From positions 24,151,700-24,215,699 of the forward strand of contig NC_065433.1 in the NCBI RefSeq assembly GCF_024362695.1: a stretch of DNA of 64,000 bases, in the 5' to 3' direction. The notes beneath the pieces were generated by a model, which saw only the letters and a list, made by a program, of their open reading frames with translations, was not told where the DNA came from and searched no databases. The stretch's first letter is position 1, and every line of letters begins with the position of its first letter. Shown piece after piece: positions 34,535 through 46,400 of the stretch. Made by a program: the position numbers and the translations under genes. This DNA comes from Pectinophora gossypiella (taxonomy: Eukaryota; Arthropoda; Insecta; Lepidoptera; Gelechiidae).

Positions 34535-34858
34535 AACGGCCTCCGTGGTCTAGTGGTTGAGCGTTGGGCTCACGATCCGGAGGTCCCGGGTTCGAGTCCC
34601 GGCGGGGAAAAAACACAAAAATCACTTTGTGATCCCTAGTCTGGTTAGGACATTACAGGCTGATCACCTGGTTGTCCCAAAGTAAGACGATCCGTGCTTC
34701 GGAAGGCACATTAAGCCGTAGGTCCCGGTTCTATTTACTGATGTAAGTACGTAGTCGTTACATGAGTCATGTTAGGGGCCTTTGGCAGCTCAATAGTAAC
34801 CCTGATACCAGGATTGATGAGGTTGGTAATCCATCTCACAATCCACACGATAAAAGAG
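34535..34858 (+). mobile_element. SINE family A, complete with 10-bp target duplication
   Basis: Head GGCCTCCGTGGTCTAGTGGT (box A) and GGTCCCGGGTTCGAGTCCCG (box B), the core, and a tail ending ACACGATAAAAGAG. ACAGGATAAT at 34525-34534 is repeated exactly at 34859-34868. The head is a SINE promoter, not a tRNA gene. Confidence 0.9.
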
Positions 34859-34984
34859 ACAGGATAATTATTTAAGTACGACTGAGATGAACCAGTACCT
34901 ACGCGTCACCAAGCTTTCTGTTAGACCAACGTGATAGGTGGTGGTTTGGTTAGCCGGGAACTGAAGATGATTAACAGAAAATAA

Positions 34985-35228
34985 GATTTGTTTATTTTAC
35001 CGCAGAGGAAATATGATTGGCCACCTGATACGACACGATTCATTTATAACAAACATTATAGAAGGAAAAATTTAAGGGAAAAGAGGAAGGGGTAGACCTA
35101 GGATATAACATTTATGAAACAAATAAAAGAGAAGGTGCAGGTCGGGTCGTATCGGGACATGAAGGTTTTGACGGGAAAAAGAGAGGAATGGCGATTACTC
35201 CACCGACAAGAGCGCAGCTCTTAAATAG
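34985..35228 (+). pseudogene. LINE ORF2 C-terminal fragment
   Basis: Reads GHLIRHDSFITNIIEGKI, then GKRGRG and KQIKEKVQVGSYRDMKVLT plus GKREEWRLLHRQ, the conserved end of an RTE/CR1-type RT ORF. Stops and a frameshift. The last 125 bases recur at 54888-55013. Confidence 0.65.
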
Positions 35229-35399
35229 AGAGAGAGATTTTGTTATCACGTAAAAAAAATCCGTAAACCATGGTGCGGAACCATTTTAAGTAACTGCTCT
35301 AAGTACTGACTAAGCAGCGGGCCGGTTTCTTCATCCAATTTGACCATTTAGCACGTAGTGTCATTTTCCTCCGTTTGGTTACAGCAGTGGTGTTATTTG

Positions 35400-35942
35400 T
35401 ACCGTTGTCCATCCCGCTTAGGGACGGTACTGATTCAGTAATAACCAAAACGGAAATCAAAATCAAAATTTCCAGTCCACACTTGTCTGTGCCATCCACC
35501 CGCGCTTTCTCAGTACGTTGCACGCACTGTCGAGTTATTCCCGAAAAGCGGGGCTGAGCCTGTCCCGTGCGAGACATTAAATTTTGACTTAAAAATCGGG
35601 ACGTCTGGCAACGCTGGTACTGAATAATATCGGCGGCCAAATGACGTAATATACGATCCCGACGACCCGATTACTCTAGCCATAGAGGTGGCCAATGAGC
35701 CAGCGAAAACCAACACTTCAGGACTCTGATACCGATCTCGCCGGCGTGATCGACGACTACCCTCATTCAGAGGTCATCACTATCCGCCCACTAGGTTCTT
35801 TCAAATATAATCCTCTCACACGCGCCCAACTGGACTCTCCCAGGCCTGTTATCTTTTTGTATCGGGTCAGAGCCCTCAGCGCTCCCTATTTGTCCGGCCA
35901 AATAGTGCCATGGAAGCAAACGTAATAACTCACGTCAAAAAA
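35400..35942 (+). mobile_element. Jockey-like LINE 3' end with an internal insertion
   Basis: ORF2 C-terminal and 3' UTR sequence (CCATCCCGCTTAGGGACGGT; ACGATCCCGACGACCCGATT; GTCCGGCCAAATAGTGCC; CTCACGTCAAAAAAAT). Between 35430 and about 35615 foreign sequence is flanked by GGTACTGA on both sides, an 8-bp duplication of hAT type. Confidence 0.68.
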
Positions 35943-36591
35943 ATTTATGTACCGTTGCCGAGTTCATTGCATGTCCATCCATGACTGAACTGTTAGTCGG
36001 ACGATTAACACGATGGTAATGTCTTTCTGTCTGGGGCTACATGGTCTATATGAAAATACAAAGTCACGCCCGTAATTCCTTATGGGGTAGGTAGATTTTG
36101 ATATCATCTGAGGTCATATGAATATGATGAACCGTATGTTGACAGGTCAGCTTCTTGTTTTGAGTGCGTTTGGCCACCGTTCCGCGATGTGGTTTAAGTT
36201 GTTGCACGCAAACTCTAATAGTGCCTATTTATTTATTTATTTTCATTGGATAATAAACACACACACATACAAGTACATGTACAATCAACCACCATTAACC
36301 ACGTATTAGATTGCCTATTCACTCTTGCCCTTTAAAATCCCAAAATTATATGTATCGGGGAACAAGTGGATTCCATTCTTTAGCAGTTGTGTTAGGAAGG
36401 ACAATTAGTATATCAGTCCTAGTGTCCTCACACAGTTTTTACGATATACCTACCCGGGAAGATTATTGATCTGATCGCGTTCTAAGGCTCTTTATTCTCT
36501 ACCACTCTACCAGTCCAGAATTCTGTACTCTTGATTTAGTAATTTCATTGCTTCATTGGTTAAGTTAAATAATTTTGATTGTAGAACCATC

Positions 36592-36743
36592 TGGGGGATT
36601 AAAAACGCCACATTGAATCAATTCATCTAAAAAGCAATATTGCAATTCGACATTTCCCCTTAAAAATGTAAGTGGGTAAGAAATGTCAAATAGCAATATT
36701 ACTTTTTTAGACTAATTAAATTGATGTGGCCTTTAACTCCCCT
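36592..36743. mobile_element. Hairpin MITE family M1, diverged
   Basis: TGGGGGATTAAAAACGCCAC and the inverse GATGTGGCCTTTAACTCCCC. The arms carry more mismatches than in the copy at 42233. Confidence 0.72.
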
Positions 36744-36746
36744 GAA

Positions 36747-38034
36747 GTGTTTGCAGACGTATATAAATGGATGAGAATTGAAGATTTAACAACACAACAT
36801 AAGCCCACGACACGACTATGTCCCAATTGGGGTAGTTGTTAGAGGTAAATCCATTGCAAGATGAACCAGTATCCACACGTCACCGAGTTTTCTGTTAGAC
36901 CAGCGTGACAGGTGGTGGTTGGCCTTGAATTGAAGATGATTATCAGAAATTAAGATTTATTTCACTTGTAATAATTGTAGTATTACACTCTTTCTCGGTT
37001 TGAGACGTTTTTAAAATTAAGAATGTCTTCTCCAGCGTTTCACATTGGATGACTCTAATGGATTCTGACCGTACCAAGGTAGGAATATCTCATTAAAATT
37101 GTTAGTTTGAAGTCTGGTACCAATATTGTCATGAAGTGATTGATAATGATCCAGAAAACTTGATTCATTTATCTGATTATTATTGGTTTAAGCCATGAAA
37201 TTGTGTCATACTTACCTATAAGTAGTACCTAATTAGTATAGTGTGTCTGACTGTATAGCTATCGATATAGCAACAACAGTTAACCGCAGTGTTATAGCCG
37301 CTCCGCGAATAATATGAACGATACAAATGATATTAATGCAAACTTGATTTATGCTACTAAAATGGATTTCCTTTTAAAATTGTTACTTAGGTCCTCGTTA
37401 ATAATTTCTAGCTATCAAATGCCAGGTGAGTAATCAAATGCCAATATCGTTGACCAGTTAGTTCTGAGCAATTGCGTACACCGGTCTACAATTCGATTCC
37501 TAAGTAGTTCTTGTGAGTAAGCTCACAAAACAGTTAAACTAATGAGAATGTTAACCCTTCGGAAGCTGAGATAACAACGGTTGACGTTGACGTGTCTAGA
37601 CGCCGAATATAACATCCGTTGCAGGACAGACTCGCATGATACCGCGTAAACATTATTCAAAACACAGATAGAAGATGAATATATGCAATGGAATAGAAAT
37701 TAAATGTTCTCACCGGCTGTGGAGCGGAATACGCCGATGGGACACTAGCAGTCGGACGAGTTTGAAAGAAGACAAGTAACGGAATCCTCGCAACTTCCCA
37801 TACACAACAAACACTAGGCGAATCGAATATGCTACTTACAATAAGTGAGAGAAAGCACAGATAAGATGAAGAATAAATTACAGAATAGCAAAGCAAAAAT
37901 CAATATACTTACATGTATAAATCAGAAATCCTCCAACGATAACGCACTGTTTGTAGACAGTTTGTATGCTAACGCGTCGTATGTGTGCACACGATGAGTA
38001 AGTGGTTAAACAATTAATGGTTTAGGAGATAAAG
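36747..38034. other. Intergenic stretch with a family E remnant
   Basis: 36790-36910 resembles family E in reverse (CACGACTATGTCCCAATTGG). The remainder has no recognisable coding sequence; the minus-strand open frame at 37657-37896 shows no domain. Confidence 0.35.
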
Positions 38035-38160
38035 AGGAGATGTTGACGTGTAAGCACGTCGGAACGACACGCGTGGCGGCGGGCGACTGGTGACGTGAGC
38101 CGTCGGGGCGAGCCGCGCGCCGCGCACCTACAGCTTAACTTAACCGCACCGGCTAACCAA
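37913..38160 (-). promoter_or_regulatory. CpG-rich candidate promoter and 5' exon
   Basis: 38035-38130 is strikingly CpG-rich (GCGTGGCGGCGGGCGACTGG, GGGCGAGCCGCGCGCCGCGC) in an AT-rich setting. On the minus strand a good donor, ACAT|GTAAGTAT, occurs at 37912. A noncoding first exon of a minus-strand gene is a reasonable reading, but no downstream exon is identified. Confidence 0.28.
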
Positions 38161-39485
38161 AAGGTTAACTTGTACAGTGATGTTATAAGGTTGGTATTCT
38201 AACACGGCGGAGTGTGTGCTTTAGTTTCGCTCCATATGCACGTCGTGTGCAGACACGACGTGCCACGGTCGTTTACACATTTCTTTCGAGAGAAAAGGCG
38301 AAAGGACATCTGCGGAGCGCCAGCCGCCATGTAGGTACTCGCAGCCCTGCTGCCACGTTCTGGGAAGTCCAGGCCAGTCCAACTGGCCGGAAAGTAATTA
38401 GTACGCGCCGTCAAAATGTCCGATAATGAGAGAACTCCTTCGGTCTTCGCGCTTTCGAGTTGGTCAAATCAAGACGTTAGTCGTGGAAGGAAGAGTTATA
38501 GTACATGGTGTGCCTGTGTACGTAATGACGTAATTTATTCTTCTAGTTCAATGCACGTAAAAGATTTAACGTATCTCTAAGCTTTTGAAGCTCAAACCGT
38601 GATTTAGATAAAAGTACGAGTAGGTATTAAGTAAAAGAATATGAGAAAAATATGTCATGCGCGGGGGTAGTAGTACCTACAGTTTCAGATTTTGGCGTTA
38701 CGTGTCAATGAAAGATTATAATATATGTTCTTAATAGGCGCAATTATACGTACTACCTACTTACTTAGAGCATGCTCTCTAGTAGTCGATTACATAAGAA
38801 CACTATATCTTTTAAGGGGTAATGTGTATACGTTTTTACAATAAGATTCTCATTGACATTCAGAATTTGCCTTTCAACTGTTTTAAGACAGTAGTTAAAC
38901 CGAAACTTTACAAAAATGGTTATTATAAAGTTAGTGATTATTTAGAAGATATGAATGCATGGGATTAACTGTCTGAGAACAGCCGGCAGGCAGGCAGGCA
39001 GCTAAATTACTCAATTGTATAACAATATTGTATGTTTATTTTATTTTTTTAAAGAACGTCTAGGGCCCTGTGCCGAGGTTTTTCTTGCAGCTTCTTTTCT
39101 GCGGCTATACAGGTTGTGAGAAGCTGCAGTAGTTTTAGGCGGATGAAACGTTCGTTATGTGAAAATTGACGATTGAAAGTGTTACTATGTTACCTACTGA
39201 ATAAAGATATTTTTGAATTTGAATTTGACCTGTAGTGAAAGCTTAATGTAAACATATGTACTTAGGTATATAGTGTGCATCAAAAATATACAGCTGATAA
39301 AACCTCAAAATTACTACGCTTAACTAAGTTTTAAACTGTGAGTACCTACCTTCCCAGATTTTCTAACAGTTTAATTAAAATAAACAACGCCTGAATCACA
39401 ATTAAAGCAAAGTAAAGTATTTGTGTTTAAAAATTGTTCTTTTTAAGAAATAAAGAAATAACTTTCAGTTTCCTACAAGACCTTT
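38160..39485. other. Intergenic stretch, no supported gene
   Basis: Contains a short plus-strand frame from an ATG at 38416 (MSDNERTPSVFALSSW..., about 54 codons) with no known motif, and a perfect 11-bp-arm palindrome at 38238-38263. 39183-39232 has the LINE-like end AATAAAGATATTTTTGAATT. Confidence 0.3.
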
Positions 39486-39569
39486 GGGGTCCTTGGAGGC
39501 TCATTAATAATTCTGACACCAGGGTTGATGAGCTTGTTAATCCACCTCACAACCCACACGATAAGAAGA
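39486..39569 (+). mobile_element. SINE family A tail fragment
   Basis: TTCTGACACCAGGGTTGATG..TCCACCTCACAACCCACACG. Confidence 0.7.
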
Positions 39570-39743
39570 CATACTTACTCCTGAAAGCTCTTGATTTCCG
39601 ATCTTCATAATTTTTGTTCAGGCTTATAGCAGCATTCATTGGATTTTGAATACTTAATTTAGAACTGGAGTCGCAAATCCCTAATATTACTTATATAACA
39701 TCATAAAATAAATAATAGGTACTTATACATATAACGTTCCTGG

Positions 39744-40022
39744 CGACCCGATTACTCTAGCCATAGAGGCGGCCAATGAGCTCGTGACAACAAACATCTC
39801 CGAACCCCGATACCACCGACCCCACCGGCGTGGTCGACGATTTCCCTATGAAATGTTGTATTAAAGTGTTTTTACACCGGACACTTGCTTTTTTCCGGCC
39901 AAGTAGTTAATGCCATTTGTGGTACTTAAATCCAATCACGTAAAAAAAAGACTATCTAGCTCACTTTTTTGTAGCTTTGCCTCAGTTGCCATTAACTACT
40001 TGACCGGACAAATAGTGAACGC
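39744..40022. mobile_element. Two Jockey-like LINE 3' tails, tail to tail
   Basis: 39744-39950 is a plus-strand copy with an internal deletion (GACCCGATTACTCTAGCCAT to CAATCACGTAAAAAAAAG). 39962-40022 is a minus-strand terminus (TTTTTTGTAGCTTTGCCTCA..ACTTGACCGGACAAATAGTG). Confidence 0.68.
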
Positions 40023-40359
40023 TGGCTTGTTCCTTAAAATACTTGCAGAGCTGTGTTTCTGGTTGTTTAGGTGCTTAATTGGGTAAGCACAATAAGGTAT
40101 GGGGCACTGAGCAGACGAGAGTCGCTGGGGCAAATATTTTCCACGAGAACGACCCTGATGCGTGTACGCACAGAATGCTTAGCCAACGGGAAAATTTGAG
40201 ATGTCCTTACTTTATCTTGAAAGTTTTGGAATGTATATTTTTTTAGCTAGGTACTTATATAAATACTTGACGATTTTAAATTTTTACACTTTCTTCTGGA
40301 TGCTACAGCGCGAAAAAAAATAACAGCTGCTTTTTTCAAGCAGCATAATATGTCGAATA

Positions 40360-40600
40360 GATGGGGTGTTTTTTACCTTTGATGGGTTTGTTCTTGGCCC
40401 CAGACTTGCCCGACGGCATTGATGAGGCTTAAGATGGACCAAGCTCGCCCTGAACGTGCTCACTCTGGCCTTGAAAGCACCTGGGTTATATGCATTCGGA
40501 AATACAGAAGATCGCAAAGAATTCCACTCCCTAGCAGTGCGCATAATGAAGGACGATGCGAAGCGCTTTGTGAAAATAGTTGGGATATCCATCAAATAGG
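40360..40600 (-). pseudogene. LINE ORF2 C-terminal fragment
   Basis: The minus strand reads SFIMRTAREWNSLRSSVFPN, then AYNPGAFKARVSTF, the conserved RTxRxWNxLPxxVFP..FKxRV end of Jockey/CR1 RT ORFs. The copy at 14395 is the same family. Confidence 0.65.
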
Positions 40601-40817
40601 GATGGAACCTGGCCGTACGTTTGGAAGTCCGAAGATAAAAGGGGGATGGTGGAATGAGCTCGTGTAGATAGCGGGCACACTCCCCTATATTAATTGTTCG
40701 TCTCCTATATTCTATAATCGTTCGTACTCAATAGTAACATATCACACGTCAATGGTTGTCCCCACCAGTTTGACGGCTGTGGCTGTGTGGCTGGGGAACA
40801 AGGGCTTCCCAGGCTAC

Positions 40818-41467
40818 GTTCCTCAAAACAATATAGATGGCGCTGTACAGTTTTTACTTCGTTTTAAACCTTCTAATCTTCTTTCGTGGATAACAGACAT
40901 GCATCTTTTATCTTTGTTTTTGAGTATAAATTATAACCATTTTTATTACACTCAGGCACAATTACATCTTCCATTATTATTACATACATACATACATAAA
41001 CTCACGCCCGTAATCCCAAATGGGGTGGGCAGAGCCACAAGTAATCAAAGACAACTTGCAGCCACTGTTGATACGAAGTCCTAAGATGGATATGATGAAC
41101 CTTATGGTGATAAGGGATCAGCCTATCGCCCCTAACATTAGTCCATTATGTTAGAGGACGCAATCCCTCTGTCGGTTTTTACGACATGCCCGGGAAGACA
41201 AGCAGCTGAACGTGTTCTATGTTTTTTATTTGCTCCCAGAACAGCACAGAAGCATCTAATATCATCATCATCGCATATTATTCTGTTAAAATAAAGAGAA
41301 GCAATAAATAGGTAGCGACATAATTCTATAAGTACATAAATGGGTCCAATATAGGTGCTGCTGCCATTACATTGTATTTTAGAATAATTACGTACTCGAG
41401 TAATGAGAAAATAGGTAATTATCACGTTTGAAGTGAACAACGCCATCTATATTGTTTTTGGTGAACG
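40818..41467. mobile_element. MITE family M5 with a family E insertion
   Basis: The outer arms (ATATAGATGGCGCTGT and ACAACGCCATCTATATTG) match 25426-25776. 40985-41221 is the retroposon below; the AT-rich interior continues on both sides of it. Confidence 0.7.
40985..41221 (-). mobile_element. Retroposon family E
   Basis: Near-identical to 31061-31295 (CAGAGCCACAAGTAATCAAA, CCTTATGGTGATAAGGGATC, GACATGCCCGGGAAGACAAG), with the TATG tail on the left. Confidence 0.72.
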
Positions 41468-42232
41468 CAGTCCCTCATTGTCACAAGATTTTTGACGATT
41501 AATGACATTTGTATCATAAAAGTTTCGTTGTCACCTACCCCACGTCATAACATACTCTGTTCTGTGGTAAAATTTCTTTAAATGGATCATTCTACGCACG
41601 GTGACCCTTATAGGACTTCGTATTAAAAGTGGCTGCAACTCATCATCTGATTACTTGGTTCAGTACACCTAGTAAATTGTATTTGTGCCAACTATTCGGT
41701 TACCCTACGTAAAATTCGTGCATCCGTTTCTTTACAAACTTATGGTCACTCCATTAGCGCCCGTGTGGTCTCTAAAATCAGATATTTATAAAAAAAAAAA
41801 TGACTTTTTGAAATGTGTAGCTTTTAACATAAGGCTTCAAGAGCCTCAGTGGAGTTAGCCAAGTTGCAATCGATTACGAAAAACGACAGGAACAGTGATA
41901 AAAAAATAAATTTAAAATTTATAAAAGCCCGGTCGAAAACGTGCATTTAAAAATCGTCAATTAATGTATTTTTTTTTATGTCTGCTTATGTGATTGTCTA
42001 CTTGCAAGAAGAAACTGCATCCAAATTGGACCATACGTCCATACTTACGGAATTACGATGGCGCGGACAGACAGACAGACAAAGGGTTGAATCTTACGAC
42101 ACCCTTCTTCGCGTAGCGACGGGGGTTAAACATCCCGTACACATAAGTAAGTGATATCGGTAGTCTATGGCGGTTAGTACTGTGGTCTTGTCCCGGAGAC
42201 CTGTGGAGCACCCGTACCGATGAGCTGTGACG

Positions 42233-42392
42233 TGGGGGGATAAAATGGCCACATCGAAGCAATTCATCTAAAAAAGCAATATTGCAATTTGACATTTGCG
42301 CATATAAAAGTAAGTGCGCAATGCAAACAAATGTCAAAGAGCAATATTGCTTTCTTAGATGAATTGCTTCGATGTGGCCATTTTAACCCCCC
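42233..42392. mobile_element. Hairpin MITE family M1, best preserved
   Basis: GGGGGATAAAATGGCCACAT plus CGAAGCAATTCATCTAA against its inverse ending TGGCCATTTTAACCCCCC. The arms match over about 55 bases with few changes; the loop contains GCGCATATAAAAGTAAGTGC. Confidence 0.88.
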
Positions 42393-42799
42393 TGGTGTGT
42401 TCGTGGAAAACGCAAAAGGGGGCGGCCCAATGAGACCTGCAGGGTTAACACGCGCAATATGATAAAATTATCGATCGATTCAATAAGTTTGTTTTGTTCC
42501 CGAAAATTCGTGCCGCGTGATTTTGTTTATATTGACCGAATGTCATGACTTATTTGAGTTCACAGATTAGCATCAATTGATAAAACTACATAATTATATC
42601 GTCAGAATCGATAAAATTACCGTGACAAAATTATATCACGTTGCGTCCCTCCTGGGGATGCTCAGTCGATCGAGAACTAATAACTCCCGGCATGTCACGG
42701 GGGCAAGCTACAGAGACTGCCCTACATCCCAACGGGGGTAAAAGAATTAGAAACAGAAGAAGAATAGTTATAGTTTATATTCACGTCTATATTTCAATC

Positions 42800-42930
42800 A
42801 ATCAATCAATCAATCAATAATACTTTATTGCACAACAACATATATAAAGGACATTAACATACAAATAAAACATAAGCACAATAGGCGGCCTTATTGCTAA
42901 ACAGCAATTTCTGCCAGGCATCCTTGGGGT
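42800..42930 (-). mobile_element. CR1-like LINE 3' UTR, reverse
   Basis: (CAAT)n terminus, AATACTTTATTGCACAACAA, then AGGCGGCCTTATTGCT. Adjacent to the BEL element but outside its target duplication. Confidence 0.6.
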
Positions 42931-42957
42931 GAAAGAAGATTAATCATTGAAGCACGG

Positions 42958-43370
42958 TGTTTGATACACATTCATGCAAAAAAAGAAAACAGGTGGAAAG
43001 GAAGAATCCTAACCACTTGCGCTGTCTCCATACCCTGAAAATAGCCCAGCTCAAAGAATAAGGGAAACACTTACGTGATCAGCTTCTTCACTCTTTTAAC
43101 CAGGCCTGGTTTTTGTTGACAGCACACGCAATCACAGCAGTCTATTTATTATTATTCACAATGATGTTTGCAAGAATAAAAACGTAATATATATAAGCAG
43201 GCAGAAAAACAAAGGAAAAGAACAAAACGTCACTAAACCGTCGGGGTTCACACACTCAAGCAAAAAGTTTTTAATTATTTGTTTTTAATTTATAAAGTCT
43301 TTTTGGTGTTTCCCTTGGGTAGCTAGGCGTATTAACAGAAATAAAAAAGACAGAACAAGTGGCTCAAACA
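42958..43370 (-). repeat. BEL/Pao 3' LTR (uninterrupted)
   Basis: 413 bp, TG..CA with 7-bp inverted ends. On the minus strand a TATA-like CTTATATATATTACG lies at 43188-43202 and AATAATAATAAATAG (poly(A)-signal-like) at 43141-43155. Confidence 0.93.
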
Positions 43371-43385
43371 CCATCCCCCACCTTG
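43371..43385 (-). other. BEL/Pao polypurine tract
   Basis: On the minus strand AAGGTGGGGGATGG directly precedes the 3' LTR, the expected plus-strand priming site. Confidence 0.75.
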
Positions 43386-43480
43386 AAAGGTTTCCTTTCA
43401 ATAAAGCAGAAACATAACAAAATAAAAATTAACTCTAAGTATAACAAAAAACAATAAAAGAAATGAAAAGCGGTGCGTTT

Positions 43481-46400
43481 CTAATTTAAATGAGGGAGGG
43501 GGCATAAACGAACCACAGGTCGTTTGAATGTACCAGTTTTAGTTTTGACTAATGCAACTCTAACTTGATTATCGTCTCCGTAAAAAGTGCGTATTATAAT
43601 ACCTAACGGCCAATGCAAGGGCGGTGAGTTGTCTTTCATCATAACAACTACCGTTCCTTCCTTTACTGGACACGTATCTGTGTTCCATTTGTCACGAAGC
43701 TGAAGTGTATGCAAATACTCATTACTCCATCTTCGCCAGTACGAGTGCACAAGTCTGTCTAGTAACATCCATCGCGATAACAAATTCTGACTTACTGCAG
43801 GATCATTAACGGAAGGTAAATGAGCCAGTGGAGCGGTATTCAAAAAGTGAGCAGGAGTTAAAGGTAAAGGTTCACTGGGGTCTTCACTTAATATTCCTAG
43901 CGGTCTGGAATTCAGCAAAGCCTCAATTTGACAAAGAACTGTCAATAATTCTTCGTACGTTAAAATCTGAGAACCAATTACGCGAAATAAATGCGATTTA
44001 AACCCTTTAATCGTAATTTCCCATCCTCCTCCAAAATGAGGAGCGTTGGGAGGGATCATTTCCCAAGCAATGCGGTTGTTAGCCAAAGTGGCTTTAAATT
44101 CAGTATCAAAAGCGTCAGACTCTAAAAAGTTATAAAGTTCGTTCAAATATGCCTTAGCACCTATAAAATTTGTGCCATTGTCCGAATAAAGTTTTTCTAC
44201 TGGACCTCTTCGAGATAAAAATCTCTTAAAAGCATTCAAAAATGATTCAGTGCTCAAATCTGTAGCCACTTCAATATGAACTGCTCTAGTTGTAAGACAA
44301 ATAAATGCGCATAAATATGCCTTTTGGCTTTTGACACCGCGTTTCCTATTTAGGGTAATAAACAGCGGTCCACCATAATCGACGCCCGTATGAGCAAAAG
44401 GTTTGGACATTTGCAAACGACATAAAGGTAAATTAGCCATAACAGGCGAAGAAGCAAGTTTAGGGCGTGCCCTAAAACATGGAACACATGAGTGCACTCT
44501 AGCACGAACAGTGCGGCGTGCGGAAAGTATCCAAAACCCTTGCCTGAGCAAACACAACATGTGTTGCGGTCCAGCATGGCAAGCAGTGCGATGAACAAAA
44601 TCAATAAGAAGTTCAGTAATCCTATCTTTGTTAGGCATAAGCATAGGATGTTTATGATCGAAAGTCAAGTTTGCATTTTCCAGTCGTCCTCCTACTCGTA
44701 TAATTCCATCGACTAAGAAAGGCCTTAGTTTTCGAAATGCAGCTGGACATTGCCTTTTAAGTAGCAACGCCTTTAATAAATCTGGAAAATGTTCTTTTTG
44801 AACAGCACGAACTATGATCTTTTCCGATGCGTTTAGATCATCAGTCGTAATATGGCCGCGAGTTTTTAAACGTTTCGTGAATCTCAAAACGTAGACGATT
44901 GTACGGAGCAATTTCGACCATTGGGAGACTCGTTTGCTTAATAAGCGTAGAGGCGATTCCTCTTTATCATCAGAGGGTACCGTAACATTAGACAATGTTA
45001 GGATTTTAACTTCGGGCAGATCATTATCATTTTGACTAGCCACGTAAGCTTTAATAGGCCACTCCAAAATATCATTGCGGACCCAATAAGGCGCGTTCAT
45101 CCACGTTGGATGATCAACTAGCTGTGCAGGTGTAAGTCCTCTAGACAAGCAGTCGCTAGGGTTTGAGTTACCAGCGATGTGAAAAACATTTTGCGGGTTA
45201 AGACACTCTTGTATCTTTGTGACTCGATTCGCCACGAATGTCTTCAGTCTGTGTGGACTGGAATGAACCCACGTAAAACCAAAAATATTATCAAATTGAA
45301 AGCGGTTCGAATGTGAAACATCATTGAGAGACAGACAAGTGTCTGTGGGCGCACTAGCGTCCAACATCATGCGAGTCTTTGTGGTGAGTCTATCTTTAAG
45401 ATCTTTTTTAGAACTCGTAATTGAGTCACCTAAAACAGAAGGATCTGTTTTAGACGGCAGTGTTACGACGTTTGTACATGTCGAGTCGCGAGTAGTGATA
45501 GACTTATAAATCTCTTCACAGGCCTGTTCATCTTTACTTAACGTAGCGGAGCGCGGGGAAGAAACTTCTTCTATTTCCCAAAATTTCTTCATCATGGTAT
45601 CTAGCGATTGTCCAGTAAAAGCACATAACGTAGTATTATGTGTAACCTGTGCAAGATTGCAGGGAGACCGATTATGAATCGGAGCTTCACCCATCAAAAT
45701 GAAACCAAGCGGGGTTTGAACTGCATCAGGTGTCCCTTGTGGGCCCTGAATATGTCCCGAAAGCAGTAAGCGCGGAAATAACTTAGCACCAATTAACATT
45801 TCAACCTCTCCAGGATCAGAAAATGTGTCATCGGCGAGCGGAGTGCGAGATAAATAGTGTAACATCGACCTATCAATAGGCAATGTCGGTATGCGGTCAG
45901 TGATTTTATCAACAACCAGCGGTTGTAGCGGAAACGATACTTTATGATCAAAACGCGAGTGAATTACAACATTAGCAACCCCTTTCACTTGTTTTGAAGA
46001 CCCACCAAACCCATTCACGGTAATTTGGCCGGGGAGCGTATGCATTTTTAAAGATAAGCGGTTGCATAGCTCAACTGTAATAAAGTCATTCATTGACCCA
46101 TTATCGATCAATGCGCGTGCAATATATTCGCTACCATCAGTATTTTTTATTACAACGCGAGCGGTAGCAAGCAACACCGTTTTAGCGCTTTGATTAAGCA
46201 GCGATGTTTGCGAGCAAAGCGACAACTGCGAAAACTCATTCGATGGCGGTTGTGCAGTAGCAGGTGCAGTGACTACGCGAGGTGGAGCAGGAAAAGGCGA
46301 CGTGACTGCAGGTTGCGGCAGAGGCTGCGCAGGCAACGGCTTAACGTCACACGCTGCGGCTACATACACAGCACTCGACGGACCGGGCGCGGGGGTGCAA

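Noticed and set aside
34537..34610. tRNA gene
   Set aside because: Boxes A and B are good, but the sequence is the head of a SINE: the whole 324-bp unit has a 10-bp target duplication, and the same head recurs in other copies. I found no free-standing tRNA cloverleaf.
35299..35640. 113-residue minus-strand ORF
   Set aside because: It covers a LINE tail in antisense plus an unidentified insert; no domain.
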